A DNA stretch of 64,000 bases from Candidatus Opimibacter skivensis. GTDB taxonomy: Bacteria > Bacteroidota > Bacteroidia > Chitinophagales > Saprospiraceae. The translations under genes were made by a program, and so were the position numbers. The DNA lies in NCBI GenBank assembly GCA_016721905.1, contig JADKHH010000033.1, forward strand, positions 248,001-312,000, written 5' to 3'. Positions 36,523 through 45,954 of this stretch are shown piece after piece; within the stretch, counting starts at the first letter, position 1, and each line of letters begins with the position of its first letter. The notes below the pieces were generated by a model. That model was not told where the DNA came from and did not search any database. It worked only from the letters and a program-made list of their open reading frames with translations.

Positions 36523-37872
36523 ATGCATATTCTCATCATTGGTAATGGCATTGCTGGAATAACCGCAGCACGTCATATCCGTCAACGCGCCGATCACCAG
36601 ATCACTGTGATCTCTGCCGAATCAGACTATTTCTTTTCACGTACAGCCTTGATGTATGTGTACATGGGACATATGCACTGGAATGACATCATGCCCTATG
36701 AGCCCTGGTTCTGGAAAAAAAACAGGATACACCTCATCAATGATTTGGTGAACGTACTTGATGATCAGCGTAAAACGGTACATACAGCTGGGGGAAAACA
36801 AATCAGCTATGATAAATTAATCCTGGCGACCGGTTCTTCATCAAACCGTCTTGAGATACCCGGAAATGAATTGGATGGAGTCGCCAGTCTCTATTCATTA
36901 CAGGATCTGCAGTATATCGAATCGAAAAGCACAAACCTCAAAAGGGTTGTTATTGCAGGTGGTGGCCTGATCGGCATTGAGCTTGCGGAAATGTTTCACA
37001 GTCGTCAAATACCCGTCACTTTCCTGGTCAGGGAATCCAGTTACTCGAATATGTTATTACCTGCTGAAGAATCTGAGATGGTCAACCGAGAGATCAGGGA
37101 ACATGGAATTGACCTGCGTCTCCATACTGAACTCACAGACATAAAAGGCGACGAAGCAGGGCGGATTAAATCAACACTCACATCCAGTGGAGAAGAAATC
37201 GATTGCCAGCTTGCATGCATAGCTGTAGGTGTGCATCCAAACGTATCCTGGCTCAGCGATTCACCTATAGAAATAAATAAAGGAATACTTGTGGATGAAT
37301 TACTTCAGACAAATATCGCAGACATCTATGCCATCGGTGATTGTGCCGAATTACGTCGCCCCTCCCCAGGCCGCAAGGCGATTGAGCCACTATGGTACAC
37401 CGGCCGTCTGATGGGGGAAGCCCTGGCATCCACCGTATGCGGAACTCCAGTTAAATACGATGGTGGTATCTGGTTTAACTCTGCTAAATTTTTCAACACG
37501 GAATACCAGGTATACGGAACAATCAGTCCAAAATTACCAGAAGGTCAAAAAACAATTTACTGGCAACAACGGGATGGAAAGAAAAGCATACGGATTAATT
37601 ATACCGAACAAGCAGTCATAGGCTTCAACCTGATGGGTGTAAGGTTCCGGCAAGAGGTTTGTGAAAAATGGATCGTCACCAAAACCAATATCGAAGTAGT
37701 ACTGGCCAATCTTGAGCTTGCTCTTTTCGATCAGGAGTTTTCACCTAACTATGCTCACGCTGTTAGAGATGCATATCGTTCCATTACGGGAGTAACCATC
37801 AGGTCCGGCGTAAACAGAAAGCACGCTCATGTGCATGCATTTATGAAAAATCATCAAAAGTCATCAGTATGA
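36523..37872 (+). CDS. NAD(P)/FAD-dependent oxidoreductase
   Basis: A 449-residue flavoprotein of the pyridine-nucleotide disulphide reductase fold. It has the FAD-binding GNGIAGITAARHIR at the N terminus. GGGLIGIELAEMF (about residue 147) binds NAD(P)H. IYAIGDCAELRRP (about residue 268) closes the FAD site. No redox-active CxxC of the disulphide reductases is seen, so it resembles NirB-like or rubredoxin reductase-like enzymes. It overlaps the following membrane Fe-S protein by four bases (ATGA), which suggests an electron path from NAD(P)H to that protein. The final acceptor is unknown. Confidence 0.85.
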   Translation: MHILIIGNGIAGITAARHIRQRADHQITVISAESDYFFSRTALMYVYMGHMHWNDIMPYEPWFWKKNRIHLINDLVNVLDDQRKTVHTAGGKQISYDKLILATGSSSNRLEIPGNELDGVASLYSLQDLQYIESKSTNLKRVVIAGGGLIGIELAEMFHSRQIPVTFLVRESSYSNMLLPAEESEMVNREIREHGIDLRLHTELTDIKGDEAGRIKSTLTSSGEEIDCQLACIAVGVHPNVSWLSDSPIEINKGILVDELLQTNIADIYAIGDCAELRRPSPGRKAIEPLWYTGRLMGEALASTVCGTPVKYDGGIWFNSAKFFNTEYQVYGTISPKLPEGQKTIYWQQRDGKKSIRINYTEQAVIGFNLMGVRFRQEVCEKWIVTKTNIEVVLANLELALFDQEFSPNYAHAVRDAYRSITGVTIRSGVNRKHAHVHAFMKNHQKSSV

Positions 37873-39242
37873 TTCATCAGGATGACATATCCATGTCTCT
37901 CACACCCACAGTATACCCAAGCCTGACTATTGGTCATAAAATATTTTCGATCATTGGCTGTTCCGGTTTGTTGATCGGACTGATCAGTTTCACCGGAAGT
38001 TTTCCTGAAAGTAATCTGACCTTGATTCTTTCTTTGCTACTGATCAGCACAGGTGTCATCGGATATAGCATAGTACAATATCAAAGGCAATCCCCCGGCA
38101 TTCAAAATAATTTTGTCCGGGTAAAAGCCATTACCTCCCGTGGTACAACTGCATGGTTTCTTGCCCTTACGCTGATGGGTTTCTATATCCTGTTATATTT
38201 CTTTCCGCAATCACTTGGACTTGCCGAGTCAGGGAACACTGGCCTCATAGCTCTTTTCGATCCCTTGAGCCAATGGATAAAAAACAAACCAGCCAGCCAA
38301 TGGTTTGTGTATGGAACCTTGTACACGCTCGCCATTTTACTATTTGGTATAAAATTTATGCTCAAATATAAAGGCAACAGGTACCAGCAGATCCGCACAG
38401 TCTCTGTCATGTTTTTCCAGTTGTGCTTTGCCTTTCTGATCCCTGAAGTTTTAGAAAGACTGAATCAACCTTCGATGGACCTGAAAAACATGTGGCCATT
38501 GAATTACTACTTTTTCTTTGACTGGAACCTGGATAAACTTCTTCAAAGCGGAACGCTTGGTTTGTTCATGTTGGGCTGGTCTATAGCACTGATACTGGTC
38601 ATTTCCCCTGTACTGACCTACTTCTTTGGCAAGAGATGGTATTGCAGTTGGGTCTGCGGATGCGGCGGACTTGGTGAGACTGCAGGTGATCCTTTCCGAC
38701 ACCTTGCTGATCCATCATTAAAGGCATGGAAGATCGAACGTTGGATGGTCCATTCAGTATTGGTTTTCGTAGTCTTGATGACCCTTTTGGTTTTATACAC
38801 CTACTTCACCGGCAACAGCCACATACTTTTCCTGAATAGTTATGCTTTAAGGGAAGGATATGGTTTTTTCATTGGAGCTATTTTCAGCGGAGTGATTGGT
38901 GTCGGATTTTATCCATTGCTCGGGCCACGTGTCTGGTGCCGCTTTGGTTGCCCGATGGCGGCTATACTAGGATTGCAGCAACGCTATTTTTCACGATTCA
39001 GGATTACCACGAATGGTGGCCAGTGCATATCATGTGGCAATTGTTCAACCTATTGTGAAATGGGCATCGATGTCAGACATTATGCCCAACGTGGCCAAAA
39101 TATTGTAAGAGCTTCTTGTGTAGGATGCGGTATATGTGCTGCGGTCTGTCCACGAGGTGTGTTGAAGCTGGAGAATGGAAGTGTGGATCTGTTTGAACGG
39201 ACTCCTTTTGCCCCTAAATCCTCTAAAGGGGACTTCAATTAA
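37869..39242 (+). CDS. NapH/NosR-like membrane Fe-S protein
   Basis: A 457-residue membrane protein. About six hydrophobic helices carry the polyferredoxin-type pairs WCSWVCGCGG and WCRFGCPMAA. The C-terminal ferredoxin domain has CISCGNCSTYCEM and CVGCGICAAVCPRG, fitting two [4Fe-4S] clusters. It resembles the NapH/NosR/CcoG group, which moves electrons across the membrane. The start may be 37869 or the ATG at 37902. The last residues (PLAPKSSKGDF type) match a CCTCTAAAGGGGACTT repeat word, so the C terminus seems to be repeat-derived. Confidence 0.83.
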   Translation: MIHQDDISMSLTPTVYPSLTIGHKIFSIIGCSGLLIGLISFTGSFPESNLTLILSLLLISTGVIGYSIVQYQRQSPGIQNNFVRVKAITSRGTTAWFLALTLMGFYILLYFFPQSLGLAESGNTGLIALFDPLSQWIKNKPASQWFVYGTLYTLAILLFGIKFMLKYKGNRYQQIRTVSVMFFQLCFAFLIPEVLERLNQPSMDLKNMWPLNYYFFFDWNLDKLLQSGTLGLFMLGWSIALILVISPVLTYFFGKRWYCSWVCGCGGLGETAGDPFRHLADPSLKAWKIERWMVHSVLVFVVLMTLLVLYTYFTGNSHILFLNSYALREGYGFFIGAIFSGVIGVGFYPLLGPRVWCRFGCPMAAILGLQQRYFSRFRITTNGGQCISCGNCSTYCEMGIDVRHYAQRGQNIVRASCVGCGICAAVCPRGVLKLENGSVDLFERTPFAPKSSKGDFN

Positions 39243-39329
39243 ATTTACCTTTTAATCCCCTTTCAAGCGACGCATTGAGCAGCGTCGAAGTATTACTGTT
39301 GAATCAATTAACAATCTGTTTCGAGACAG

Positions 39330-39365
39330 TCTCTATGCTCTCTGCCCTATGCTCTATGCTATTGG
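39330..39365. repeat. CTATGCTC word repeat at the 3' end of the permease gene
   Basis: CTCTATGCTCTCTGCCC and TATGCTCTATGCTATTGG units end at the permease stop codon (39366-39368). Between 39243 and 39329 lies other low-complexity text with no gene. Confidence 0.6.
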
Positions 39366-40187
39366 CTAAAGGTCTCTTCTCTTCAATATCCAATATGACA
39401 ACCCGATGAAAACACCAGCCCACCCAAGCGAAACAAAAACATCCCTCAGGACGATCTGATCATGGACAAATTCGAGCGCATATTTTTGAAATGGGACACG
39501 GATGATCAGATTGATCGCTTCTACCGGAAAATACCAAACATCCAATTTATAATGATATCGGATAATGGCTGTTGCTATAGGTTCGATGCACGCTGTATAA
39601 AGCAGGAAGAGAATAATCGTCACCCCACTCTTCTGGATCCAGAAAGCAGCAAACAAGGCCATGCAGAGAAAGACAAAAACTTCCAGTCCATATGCCGCGA
39701 CAAATTCAATATTCTCCAGGATATAAGGAAGCCCTTTCACCGGCGAGTATAGCAAGCCAAGGAACAAGCCGAGAAGTAATAAAAGTAATGCGGATCCTAA
39801 ACTAATGACTCCAACGAGCGCCACTTTAGACGCAAGGAATTCTTTTTTCGAGAGCCCATCAATAATATTTTGCTTAATGGTCTTTTGAGAATACTCAAGG
39901 GTCACAGAGATAATGATGACAAATGCAGGTATCCATTTGAAAATCGTTGCGAGCCAACCAAGGTTCTGCCAGATATCCACAAAGTCAAACAGCGGGATAC
40001 CGCTTTCCACAAAATGCTTGAGAATATTATCATCCTGCTGCTTATCCAAAAACCAATCAAGTAAGCTCTTGATTGAAAAGCCAGCAAGGATAAAGCAGAA
40101 TACATACAAACCGAGGATCACCAGGAATGGTCTGTAATGCCTGAACTTATAATACTCGAGTTCGGTAATCTTACGGATATTCATCAT
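39366..40187 (-). CDS. ABC-2 type transporter permease
   Basis: A 273-residue protein with about six membrane helices and no enzymatic motif (examples: FLVILGLYVFCFILAGFSI and FVIIISVTLEYSQKTIKQNI). The latter is typical of ABC-2 permeases with a regulated expression block. It overlaps the ATPase gene by four bases, and the DUF4252 gene is further upstream on the same strand. The substrate is unknown. Confidence 0.85.
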   Translation of the reverse strand: MMNIRKITELEYYKFRHYRPFLVILGLYVFCFILAGFSIKSLLDWFLDKQQDDNILKHFVESGIPLFDFVDIWQNLGWLATIFKWIPAFVIIISVTLEYSQKTIKQNIIDGLSKKEFLASKVALVGVISLGSALLLLLLGLFLGLLYSPVKGLPYILENIEFVAAYGLEVFVFLCMALFAAFWIQKSGVTIILFLLYTACIEPIATAIIRYHYKLDVWYFPVEAINLIIRVPFQKYALEFVHDQIVLRDVFVSLGWAGVFIGLSYWILKRRDL

Positions 40188-41122
40188 GATACAGACTGGT
40201 TATGAAGGGTCGAAAGGGATTGATCACTTTCTTTCAGAATCTCAAGGAATTTCTCTTCCAGGCTCGATCTCTTTTGTTGTATATAATTGACAGCCACTTT
40301 GTGCTCCACCAGATACGTATTGATGGCCGCCACGGACCATGCGTCATCGATTTGAAGCTTCAGGATATCACCATCGCGTTCCACTGACACTACACCGGGG
40401 CAGGAGGATATTGCCTGCACAAGAAGTACGGTATCATCTGCAGACACAGATATTGTATTTGTACTTTCCAGAGCTTCCTTTACACTTCCTGTATATATCT
40501 TTTTTCCCTTTCGTAAAACAGCGAAATGTGAACATACCTTCTGTACCTCATCGAGCAGGTGGCTGGCGAGCACGATGGTCTTGTTCATATCGCGGATATT
40601 GAGAATCAACTGCCTGATCTCCGCGATCCCCTGAGGGTCTAACCCATTGGTAGGCTCATCAAAAATCAAAACTTCAGGATCTGCAAGCATAGCGGATGCA
40701 ATCGCGAGCCTTTGCTTCATTCCCAGCGAATAGGTCTTGAAAGGATCATTGCTTCGCTCATAGAGTCCGACCATCTTCAGCAGACCATCTGTATCTGGTT
40801 TTCGGATGTCCTTGATCCGGCTATGTACAATCAGGTTTTGCCTTGCGCTGAGGAAAGGATAAAAGTTAGGTTGCTCCAGGATCGCACCTATTCGCTTGCG
40901 GAGCTTATAATCATCTCCCTCACCAAACCAATTATAACTTCCCTTAGTCTTGGAAACGACTCCGAGAATCATGCCCAGCGTTGTGGTCTTTCCACTACCA
41001 TTGGGTCCGAGTAACCCAAATACCTGACCTCTTGGAATTTGTAAATCAAGTCCGTCAACAGCCAGGATACGCTTCGAAAACCGTTTAGTCAGCTGTTCAG
41101 TCTGTAAGATGATATCACCCAT
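40184..41122 (-). CDS. ABC transporter ATP-binding protein
   Basis: The 312-residue nucleotide-binding subunit of the ABC-2 exporter. Walker A is GPNGSGKTT, the signature is YSLGMKQRLAIA and Walker B is EVLIFDEPTNGLDPQG. The D loop and H loop (LASHLLDEVQ) are intact. The C-terminal region is of the bacitracin/gliding type. Overlap with the permease (four bases) and with the DUF4252 gene (one base) indicates one operon of three. Confidence 0.92.
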   Translation of the reverse strand: MGDIILQTEQLTKRFSKRILAVDGLDLQIPRGQVFGLLGPNGSGKTTTLGMILGVVSKTKGSYNWFGEGDDYKLRKRIGAILEQPNFYPFLSARQNLIVHSRIKDIRKPDTDGLLKMVGLYERSNDPFKTYSLGMKQRLAIASAMLADPEVLIFDEPTNGLDPQGIAEIRQLILNIRDMNKTIVLASHLLDEVQKVCSHFAVLRKGKKIYTGSVKEALESTNTISVSADDTVLLVQAISSCPGVVSVERDGDILKLQIDDAWSVAAINTYLVEHKVAVNYIQQKRSSLEEKFLEILKESDQSLSTLHNQSVS

Positions 41123-41628
41123 TAAAATCCGCCTTCTAAAAGTTTAAGTAAAGATCCCTCATCCGCGACATTGATAGCGGAAAGGTATTCGATATTGATC
41201 TGGCCATCAATTTCCAGGATGACATCCTGGTCTGCCGCATCCATTAAGGCAATGTAATGCGACTCAGCATTTGATTCCTTTACCCACAAGCTGATACGCT
41301 GCGCGTCAGCAGTCCGCACATCAACGAGCGTTTCATATCCATCTGCTGGCAAGCCGTTCCGTACATCCTTGATCTGGTAGGTACTGTCTCCACTTGGTGG
41401 CAGATAAAGGATCACTTTATTGACATCCTTGATCAGCTTTTCAAAATCAGGATCTTTCTTGATATTGGCCAGTCTGATCAGGCTTTGGTAGACATATTTC
41501 TTCCTGATCTCCGGATACTGCTTTTCATGTTTGGCAAGCACTGGAGTTACATTTTCCTTTTGACAACCTGGTATCAGGAGCAAAAAAGGAAAAAGCAGAA
41601 GCAAAGTCCCGGAGGTTATGTTTTTCAT
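41122..41628 (-). CDS. DUF4252 lipoprotein
   Basis: A 168-residue protein with a lipoprotein signal (LLLIPGC, lipobox cysteine at about residue 22) and a DUF4252-like body. The function of the family is not known. The one-base overlap with the ABC ATPase gene suggests a connected role, perhaps at the membrane, but nothing in the sequence shows what it does. Confidence 0.78.
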   Translation of the reverse strand: MKNITSGTLLLLFPFLLLIPGCQKENVTPVLAKHEKQYPEIRKKYVYQSLIRLANIKKDPDFEKLIKDVNKVILYLPPSGDSTYQIKDVRNGLPADGYETLVDVRTADAQRISLWVKESNAESHYIALMDAADQDVILEIDGQINIEYLSAINVADEGSLLKLLEGGF

Positions 41629-41778
41629 TTGGTTAAAAATGGGGAATTTTTAACCAACCTCAGATGCTAATCGATCAATAGAGTGGATTATTCGCTCTTT
41701 AAGGGGATTCAGAGGTAAACGGCTAGAGTGAAAATGCGTACAAACTGCCGTTGGAAACGGCTACAATGTCCCGAAGGT

Positions 41779-41831
41779 GGAACATGTTCCTTTTGATTTT
41801 TCATACGCGAGCTTAAGTACAACTTAAGCTC
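41779..41831. repeat. Two palindromes downstream of atpG
   Basis: GGAACATGTTCC (41779-41790) is a perfect palindrome. GAGCTTAAGT-ACA-ACTTAAGCTC (41809-41831) is a perfect 10-bp inverted repeat 22 bases after the atpG stop. The second could be a terminator without a T run. Confidence 0.45.
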
Positions 41832-41852
41832 AACACTATTTCTGCTGTTGGA

Positions 41853-42737
41853 TTACCCTCCAAGTGCGGCAGCACCACCGACGATCTCACTGAGTTCCTT
41901 GGTGATCGCTTCCTGGCGGGCATTGTTATAGCTGATCTTGAGGGCAGATAACATATCATCTGCATTCGTGGTCGCTTTATCCATCGCCGTCATTCGTGCT
42001 CCATGCTCAGATGCATGGGTATCGAGCAGGAATTTCTGAAACTGAACTTCAAGGATACTTGGAATCAGCGTATTTAACAGGATATCCTTTTCTGGTTCAA
42101 AAATGTAATCAACGCGTCTTGTCGTTCCAGTCTCGATTTTTGGAACAGGAAGATATTGAACGGTCTCCGCAAACTGTGTAGCTGCATTCTTAAAGCGGCC
42201 ATAGAAGACCATGATGCTGTCGGTCTCCCCTTTGCTGAACTGATCCATTAATAATCGGGGAACAACTACCGTGTGATCAAATTCGAGATTTTCAAACAGG
42301 GTGATATAATCCCTGATGATCGTGCAGTCTTTGTAGTTTCGGCGGAAAAAATCATATCCCTTTTTCCCAATGGGTAGGATCGTTAATTTCCCTGCAGCAC
42401 GCTGAGCTGAGAACTGACTTTCGATTTCTTTGACAGCAGCTTTTATGATATTTGTATTAAACGCTCCGGCAAGTCCACGATTTGAGGTGATCACGACAAT
42501 GGTGGCATGTTGCACCGGGCGATCTTTTCCAAAGCTTATCGATACATCACCTTCCACTGCAGACAGGACATTGCGCAACATATAGTTGAGCTTGTCCGCA
42601 TACGGGCGCATGCGCACGATTGCATCCTGTGCCTTACGAAGCTTTGCAGCCGAAACCATTTTCATGGCTTTGGTAATCTGCTGCGTGGAGCTTACCGACT
42701 TCATACGCTCCCGTACTTCCTTAAGCTTGCCGCTCAT
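41853..42737 (-). CDS. atpG: F1 ATP synthase gamma subunit
   Basis: The rotating central stalk of F1Fo ATP synthase, 294 residues. The N-terminal helix reads KLKEVRERMKSVSSTQQITKAMKMVSAAKLRKAQ, and the C-terminal helix reads MTAMDKATTNADDMLSALKISYNNARQEAITKELSEIVGGA. Both form the coiled coil inside the alpha-beta ring. VITSNRGLAGAFNTNI is conserved. It is the last gene of the atpBEFHAG operon. Confidence 0.95.
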   Translation of the reverse strand: MSGKLKEVRERMKSVSSTQQITKAMKMVSAAKLRKAQDAIVRMRPYADKLNYMLRNVLSAVEGDVSISFGKDRPVQHATIVVITSNRGLAGAFNTNIIKAAVKEIESQFSAQRAAGKLTILPIGKKGYDFFRRNYKDCTIIRDYITLFENLEFDHTVVVPRLLMDQFSKGETDSIMVFYGRFKNAATQFAETVQYLPVPKIETGTTRRVDYIFEPEKDILLNTLIPSILEVQFQKFLLDTHASEHGARMTAMDKATTNADDMLSALKISYNNARQEAITKELSEIVGGAAALGG

Positions 42738-42780
42738 CTGCTTTTACGTTTATGGTGATGGTTCTGTATTGGAAAGTAGA

Positions 42781-44385
42781 TTACGCTTTGTATTGTGTCT
42801 TGAGTTCAGCAGCAAGTGCCTTCATCGTATTGGTATCCTCATCCAGTAATTTTCCAGCACGCAGGTTATCCAATACTTGTGGATATCTTGATGCAAGACT
42901 GGTCAGGTATAATTCTTCAAACTCCTTGATGCTTCCGATTGGAACTTCTCTCAAGAGACCATTCGTTCCGAGATAGATGATAGCGATTTGCTTCTCTACC
43001 GGAACTGGACTGTACTGAGCTTGCTTGAGGATTTCTACGTTACGCTTTCCTTTTTCAAGTACCGCGGTAGTAGCAGCGTCAAGATCAGAACCAAACTTAG
43101 AAAAAGCTTCAAGGTCACGATATTGTGCCTGGTCAAGTTTCAAGGTACCAGCCACTTTCTTCATCGATTTGATCTGGGCATTACCCCCTACCCTCGATAC
43201 AGAGATACCTACGTTGATAGCAGGACGTATACCGGAGTTGAACAAACCTGACTCGAGGAATATCTGACCGTCGGTGATAGAGATCACGTTGGTTGGAATA
43301 TAGGCAGAAACGTCACCCGCTTGTGTTTCAATAATCGGAAGAGCGGTCAATGAACCTCCACCTTTAACCATTGGCTGGCCATTTTTATCCTTTCCGTTTT
43401 TGAGGCTGTCTGGCAGATCGTTCATCTGACGAGCGATGTCGTCATTGTTGATCACCTTCGCAGCTCTTTCCAGCAACCTGGAGTGCAGATAGAATACGTC
43501 ACCCGGGTAAGCTTCACGTCCCGGTGGGCGACGAAGCAGCAGGGATACCTCACGATAAGCAACAGCTTGTTTTGATAAATCATCATAGATGATCAAGGCT
43601 GGACGACCGGTGTCTCTGAAAAACTCTCCGATAGCAGCTCCTGCAAATGGAGAATAAAACTGAAGTGGTGCAGGATCTGATGCACTGGCAGATACAATGA
43701 CTGTGTAAGCCATAGCACCAGCTTCTTCAAGCGTCTTTGCTACGTTAGCAACAGTTGATGCTTTCTGACCGGATGCTACATAGATACAATATACAGGCTC
43801 TCCTTTCTCGAAGAATTCCTTTTGATTGATAATCGTATCTATAGCGATAGCTGATTTTCCTGTCTGGCGGTCACCGATAATCAACTCACGCTGACCACGA
43901 CCGATTGGAATCATCGCATCGATAGCCTTGATACCTGTCTGGAGTGGCTCACTTACCGGTTGACGGAAGATAACCCCTGGCGCTTTGCGCTCCAGTGGCA
44001 TTTCATAGGTGACACCTGTGATAGGGCCCTTTCCATCGATTGGCTGACCGAGTGTATTGACAACCCGACCTATAAATCCTTCACCAACATTGATACTGGC
44101 GATCCTACCGGTACGGCTTACTCTTGAACCTTCCTTGATGCTGTCACTTGAACCCATCAATACCACACCCACATTGTCCTCTTCCAGGTTCAATACGATA
44201 GCCTGAACGCCATTTTCAAATTCAACGAGCTCACCAGACTGTGCCCTGTTCAGTCCATACACACGGGCGATACCATCACCCACCTGAAGTACGGAACCTA
44301 CTTCTTCTAATTCTGCTGCACTTTGAAATCCGGATAACTGCTGTTTGAGTATCGCTGATATTTCATCAGGTTTTACATCCACCAT
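42781..44385 (-). CDS. atpA: F1 ATP synthase alpha subunit
   Basis: The non-catalytic nucleotide-binding subunit of F1, 534 residues. The P loop is GDRQTGKSAIAIDT (about residue 173). The region around ALIIYDDLSKQAVAYREVSLLLRRPPGREAYPGDVFYLHSRLLERAAK is fully conserved. The end ELKTQYKA is normal. It is intact, unlike atpD. It follows atpH at a 43-base gap. Confidence 0.96.
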   Translation of the reverse strand: MVDVKPDEISAILKQQLSGFQSAAELEEVGSVLQVGDGIARVYGLNRAQSGELVEFENGVQAIVLNLEEDNVGVVLMGSSDSIKEGSRVSRTGRIASINVGEGFIGRVVNTLGQPIDGKGPITGVTYEMPLERKAPGVIFRQPVSEPLQTGIKAIDAMIPIGRGQRELIIGDRQTGKSAIAIDTIINQKEFFEKGEPVYCIYVASGQKASTVANVAKTLEEAGAMAYTVIVSASASDPAPLQFYSPFAGAAIGEFFRDTGRPALIIYDDLSKQAVAYREVSLLLRRPPGREAYPGDVFYLHSRLLERAAKVINNDDIARQMNDLPDSLKNGKDKNGQPMVKGGGSLTALPIIETQAGDVSAYIPTNVISITDGQIFLESGLFNSGIRPAINVGISVSRVGGNAQIKSMKKVAGTLKLDQAQYRDLEAFSKFGSDLDAATTAVLEKGKRNVEILKQAQYSPVPVEKQIAIIYLGTNGLLREVPIGSIKEFEELYLTSLASRYPQVLDNLRAGKLLDEDTNTMKALAAELKTQYKA

Positions 44386-44428
44386 GATTTTGTTTATTTA
44401 GATGTTGATCGTTATTAGTATTCGAGTA

Positions 44429-44989
44429 TTATATAGCTGCTTGATAATCTTTTGATGAAAACTCCTTGCGTAGGAGGTCCAATTGATGCTTGACACTGGC
44501 ATCATACAGTTTGTCTTCAAAGGAGATGACAAAACCACCGATCAAGTTTGCATCGACAGACGTCTTGAACTGGATATTGCCATGCGTCAGTTTGCTGTCA
44601 ACAAGTTTTTTCCTGATCGACTCAAGTGCTTCTGCTGATAATGCTTCTGCGGAAACAACTTCAACGATTGAAATTCCTTTGATCACACGGTACTGGTTGA
44701 CAACCTCTTCGGCGATTTCCCCCAGGTAAGCTTCTCTTCCTTTCCTCAGGATAATCTCAATAAAAGAATGGGTCATTGGATCAACCTTACCCGTAAAAAT
44801 GGCATCCAGGACTTTTCCCTTCTTGTCAGAATTGATGATGGGGCTTTTCAACAACAACGCTACATCCTTTAGTTTAGACACTTCCGCAAAGAAGGCCATA
44901 TCCTCCACGACCCTGTCAAGCTTGCCTTGCTCACCAGCGAGGTCAATCAGGGATTTGGCGTATCTGGATGCTATCCGGTATGATGACAT
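44429..44989 (-). CDS. atpH: ATP synthase delta subunit
   Basis: The peripheral-stalk protein joining F1 to the b subunit, 186 residues. The N terminus RIASRYAKSLIDLAGEQGKLD is typical. The C terminus GGFVISFEDKLYDASVKHQLDLLRKEF closes the delta fold. It is separated from atpF by 94 bases of repeat-containing DNA, unusual within such an operon. Confidence 0.93.
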   Translation of the reverse strand: MSSYRIASRYAKSLIDLAGEQGKLDRVVEDMAFFAEVSKLKDVALLLKSPIINSDKKGKVLDAIFTGKVDPMTHSFIEIILRKGREAYLGEIAEEVVNQYRVIKGISIVEVVSAEALSAEALESIRKKLVDSKLTHGNIQFKTSVDANLIGGFVISFEDKLYDASVKHQLDLLRKEFSSKDYQAAI

Positions 44990-44996
44990 GGTTTCC

Positions 44997-45083
44997 TTTG
45001 TGAGTTGTCAGTTGTGAGTTGTGAGTATTCTGTTGTTCTTCTAATTCCTTCGCCTCAGCCTTCGCCTTCGCCTTAGCCTTTTT
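44997..45083. repeat. Repeats between atpF and atpH
   Basis: TGAGTTGTCAGTTGTGAGTTG (inverted ACAACTCAC family) is followed by CGCCTCAGCCTTCGCCTTCG units that end at the atpF stop codon (45084-45086). The same CCTTCGCC family is at 2576-2629. Confidence 0.7.
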
Positions 45084-45602
45084 CTAACTGAGTTTAATGT
45101 CATTTACAAGCTTGTCCACCAGGTTCTTCTGCTCCTGGGTCTGTCCCATTTGCTGGCGGATAAGTTTTTCGGCGATATCAATGGACATCTGGCCTACCTG
45201 GTTTTTAACTTCCACGATGGCTTTGTTCTTCTGGTTTTCGATTTCCTGTCTGGCATCTGCTACAATTTTCTGCGCTTCCAACTTTGCTTTGTCGCGGGCT
45301 TCTGTAATCAGGTGGTCACCGGTCAGCTTGGCTTCGCGCAGCAGTTTTGCTCTTTCTTCACGGGCTTCATTCAACAGGCGTTGATTGTCATTGTTGAGTT
45401 GTGCCATTTCTTCTTTAGCCTTCTTGGCTTCATCCAGGGCAGATTGAATATCGTCTTCACGTTTTTTCAAAGCATCCTTGATGGGACGGAAAGCAAACTT
45501 TCCGACCATGACCCAGAAGGCTATGAAAATAATCGTCGTCCAGAACAGCAAGCCTATTCCAGGACGGGCAACGGTAAACTCTGAAAGAAAAAAGAGATCC
45601 AT
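45084..45602 (-). CDS. atpF: ATP synthase Fo subunit b
   Basis: The peripheral stalk subunit b, 172 residues. One membrane helix (about residues 12-35: GIGLLFWTTIIFIAFWVMV) precedes a long charged coiled coil (RPIKDALKKREDDIQSALDEAKKAKEEM). The C terminus IDIAEKLIRQQM fits. It anchors the stator and binds AtpH. Confidence 0.95.
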   Translation of the reverse strand: MDLFFLSEFTVARPGIGLLFWTTIIFIAFWVMVGKFAFRPIKDALKKREDDIQSALDEAKKAKEEMAQLNNDNQRLLNEAREERAKLLREAKLTGDHLITEARDKAKLEAQKIVADARQEIENQKNKAIVEVKNQVGQMSIDIAEKLIRQQMGQTQEQKNLVDKLVNDIKLS

Positions 45603-45710
45603 AGTTTATTATTTTTCTCTCCCGGTTGATATCAGGAGTTTTTGATTTTTGTTAAAAGATTCCAGAAGCCCGGCCAATCGCAAGGCATCTGGAATAGTTC
45701 GTTGTTGCAA

Positions 45711-45917
45711 TTACTTTACAAGGAAAGCCATGATGATCGCGATCAGCGCTGCACCTTCTACAAGGGCTGCTGTCAAGATCATGTTTGCACGGATATCACC
45801 AAGTGCTTCTGGCTGACGAGCGATAGCTTCCATAGCTTTTCCCCCGATAGAACCTACGCCGATACCTGCACCGATGGCTGCTAAACCCATACCAATTGCT
45901 GCGATAGAACCTGTCAT
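45711..45917 (-). CDS. atpE: ATP synthase Fo subunit c
   Basis: The ring-forming proteolipid, 68 residues. Two helices with the GxGxGxxxG loop (GAGIGVGSIGG), then EAIARQPE at the polar loop. The ion-carrying glutamate lies in LVEGAALIAIIMAF. I see no Na+-type glutamine or serine pattern, so proton translocation is inferred. Confidence 0.95.
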   Translation of the reverse strand: MTGSIAAIGMGLAAIGAGIGVGSIGGKAMEAIARQPEALGDIRANMILTAALVEGAALIAIIMAFLVK

Positions 45918-45954
45918 GTTAATGAATATTTATTGAGTTAGTTAAATGCTTGTT

